Part shown: positions 16,955 through 17,919 of the stretch, piece by piece
How the letters are laid out: each line of letters opens with the position of its first letter
Position numbering within the stretch: the first letter of the stretch is position 1
Source: Flavobacteriales bacterium
GTDB taxonomy: Bacteria > Bacteroidota > Bacteroidia > Flavobacteriales_F > PHOS-HE28
Length of the DNA: 17,919 nt
NCBI GenBank assembly: GCA_016702645.1
Contig: JADJDP010000005.1
Coordinates: 1-17,919, forward strand
Direction of reading: 5' to 3'
Notes under the pieces: model-generated
The model's database searches: none
Told to the model about the DNA's origin: nothing
What the model saw: the letters and a program-made list of their open reading frames with translations, nothing else
Program-made: the position numbers and the translations under genes

Positions 16955-17366
16955 TCAGTAAGTCCGCTCGGCAATCAACTCGCCTTCAGCGTTCAATTGC
17001 TCGGCATAGGCCAACGTGCCATCGGTAAATGCAAGCGGCCAGTGGTCGCATTCGCAGTGTTCCGCACGATCCAGTTACCTGACGCTTGCCATTGTCAAAG
17101 AGTTAGCGCACAACACGGTACCGTTCTCAGCGTACTGCTTCCAAGCACCATCGCGCAGCCCGTCACGGAACCCCTACCCATTTCCTTCACACGACCGCTC
17201 TCGTAGTAGGTAACAAAGCGCACAGATCACCTACATACTGTGTGTTGCGCAGTTTGCCATTGGGATAGCGCTCCTGCACCAAACCTTCTTGGCCTTGCAG
17301 GCCTATGGCAAAGAAGAGCACGACGATGGCGGACAACGTTCTCATGAATGCGCGTGTTTTGTCCAT
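16955..17366 (-). CDS. Exported MORN/YwqK-like repeat protein, frameshifted
   Basis: Reading the minus strand from ATG 17366 (or in-frame ATG 17345) gives MDKTRAFMRTLSAIVVLFFA and a signal peptide ending near LQGQ. MORN_2-type repeats follow across several frames: ERYPNGKLRNTQYVGD, then FVTYYESGRVKEMG, then FRDGLRDGAWKQYAENGTVL, then NSFDNGKRQ. The chain ends TDGTLAYAEQLNAEGELIAE and RTY before the TGA at 16957-16955. About five one-base shifts are needed, so no single frame is long and the gene is easily missed. The repeats (xxYxNGxx...GxxxGxW) are those of proteins catalogued as YwqK-family. The antitoxin label for that family is poorly founded, and no toxin gene is visible here. Length ~137 residues; periplasmic or surface location predicted. 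Confidence 0.65.
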
Positions 17367-17456
17367 TCAACGCAGCCAAGGTAAATGATCGTTTCAACTG
17401 GATGTTACATTAACCCAACATTGAATTTGAGCATCGAACTGCTGCTCTTAAACCGA

Positions 17457-17919
17457 TCAATTGACCGGGACCGGTTCAGAACGCCAGTCTCCCCTGCCCC
17501 CCAACGCGGTACGCAGACGGATCACCTCGGTACGCAGGTCCATCACATTGCGTGACAGGTCGTCATGAAACAGGTTGGTTCCGGCAAGTCGTGGCTGATG
17601 AAGTGCACGAACTTCCGGTTCTCCAGGATGCTCACCGACCGGCACTCCGTAGGGTTCGTACAAGGGGTTGGTGCTGCATAGCAGGAAACGACCGCTGCCT
17701 CCTTGATCTGGATTTATACGACTTTGAAAACGATACCCTCCGCGCGCGTAACAATGATGTACGGTTGGCCATCTCGGAACATCTCCCAGTTCTGGATGTA
17801 CTCACCGGTCACCCAACTGCCGTGGGCCACGGGCGGCATACTGTCACCATTGATCGGGAAGGTGCGGTACTTCTTCTGCTTGCTCAGGAAGGGCATGCGG
17901 AAGGTGGGCAGCACACTGA
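17457..17919 (-). CDS. LexA/S24-type transcriptional regulator, C-terminal part (5' end outside window, frameshifted)
   Basis: The minus strand enters from the right edge with VLPTFRMPFLSKQKKYRTFP, then INGDSMPPVAHGSWVTGEYI, then IIVTRAEGIVFKVV. This is the S24 (LexA-like) peptidase domain. The nucleophile Ser is in GDSMPP and the general-base Lys in IVFKVV. After a shift near 17713 the chain continues LLCSTNPLYEPYGVPVG. After another near 17645 it continues KFVHFISHDLPEP, then NLFHDDLSRNVMDLRTEVIR and LRTALGG, to the TGA at 17459-17457. The C-terminal helix after the S24 fold resembles Bacteroidota XRE/LexA regulators, which carry an N-terminal DNA-binding HTH; that part is off the window. 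True SOS LexA and a phage-type repressor cannot be separated without the N-terminus. Confidence 0.82.

Noticed and set aside
16955..17366. Toxin-antitoxin system suggested by the YwqK antitoxin family name
   Set aside because: There is no toxin-like partner gene, the protein has a signal peptide, and the family label rests on weak evidence.

Overview
The window looks like the chromosome of a fairly GC-rich member of the Bacteroidota, most likely Flavobacteriales-like and perhaps from a metagenome. The evidence is a type IX secretion (T9SS) type A C-terminal sorting domain, DUF1573 and DUF4907 proteins, a Reg_prop/Y_Y_Y sensor kinase, and promoter-like TAnnTTTG boxes of the Bacteroidota -7 type. 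No rRNA, tRNA, insertion sequence, phage or CRISPR array was recognised.

The most important practical point is that almost every gene is broken by one-base shifts, usually in short homopolymers. Conserved family motifs continue cleanly in the next frame each time. Only corA and the DUF4907 gene read through undisturbed. This looks like uncorrected long-read consensus error rather than real decay. I therefore give reconstructed gene spans and name the frame pieces.

Layout. (1) 1-3343, plus strand: the end of an OmpA-like/DUF1573 envelope protein, pepE (dipeptidase E), a small MscS channel, and corA, which overlaps the corrected mscS stop by 4 bases. (2) 3357-13071, plus strand: a propeller sensor histidine kinase, a LuxR-type response regulator, a DUF4907 exported protein, and a giant T9SS-secreted Kelch/calcium-loop protein of about 1750 residues. 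A shared motif (CCTCCCC..ACTWTCATGCG) precedes the kinase, regulator and DUF4907 genes, suggesting one regulon. (3) 13072-16392, plus strand: a polyamine module of a compact type III-fold arginine decarboxylase and a bacterial deoxyhypusine-synthase-like enzyme, followed by a small protein with an Asp/Ala-rich acidic tail. The decarboxylase has a long leader with a 14-bp palindrome close to its start. (4) 16478-17919: a VOC/glyoxalase-family gene (+), facing a MORN/YwqK-like exported protein (-) and the C-terminal half of a LexA/S24-type regulator (-). A hairpin separates the converging VOC and MORN genes.

I do not see a clearly unprecedented system. The best leads are the repeated promoter-associated motif that ties a two-component system to a DUF4907/giant secreted Kelch pair, and the arginine decarboxylase/DHS-like pair, which lacks an adjacent agmatinase or eIF5A-like gene.
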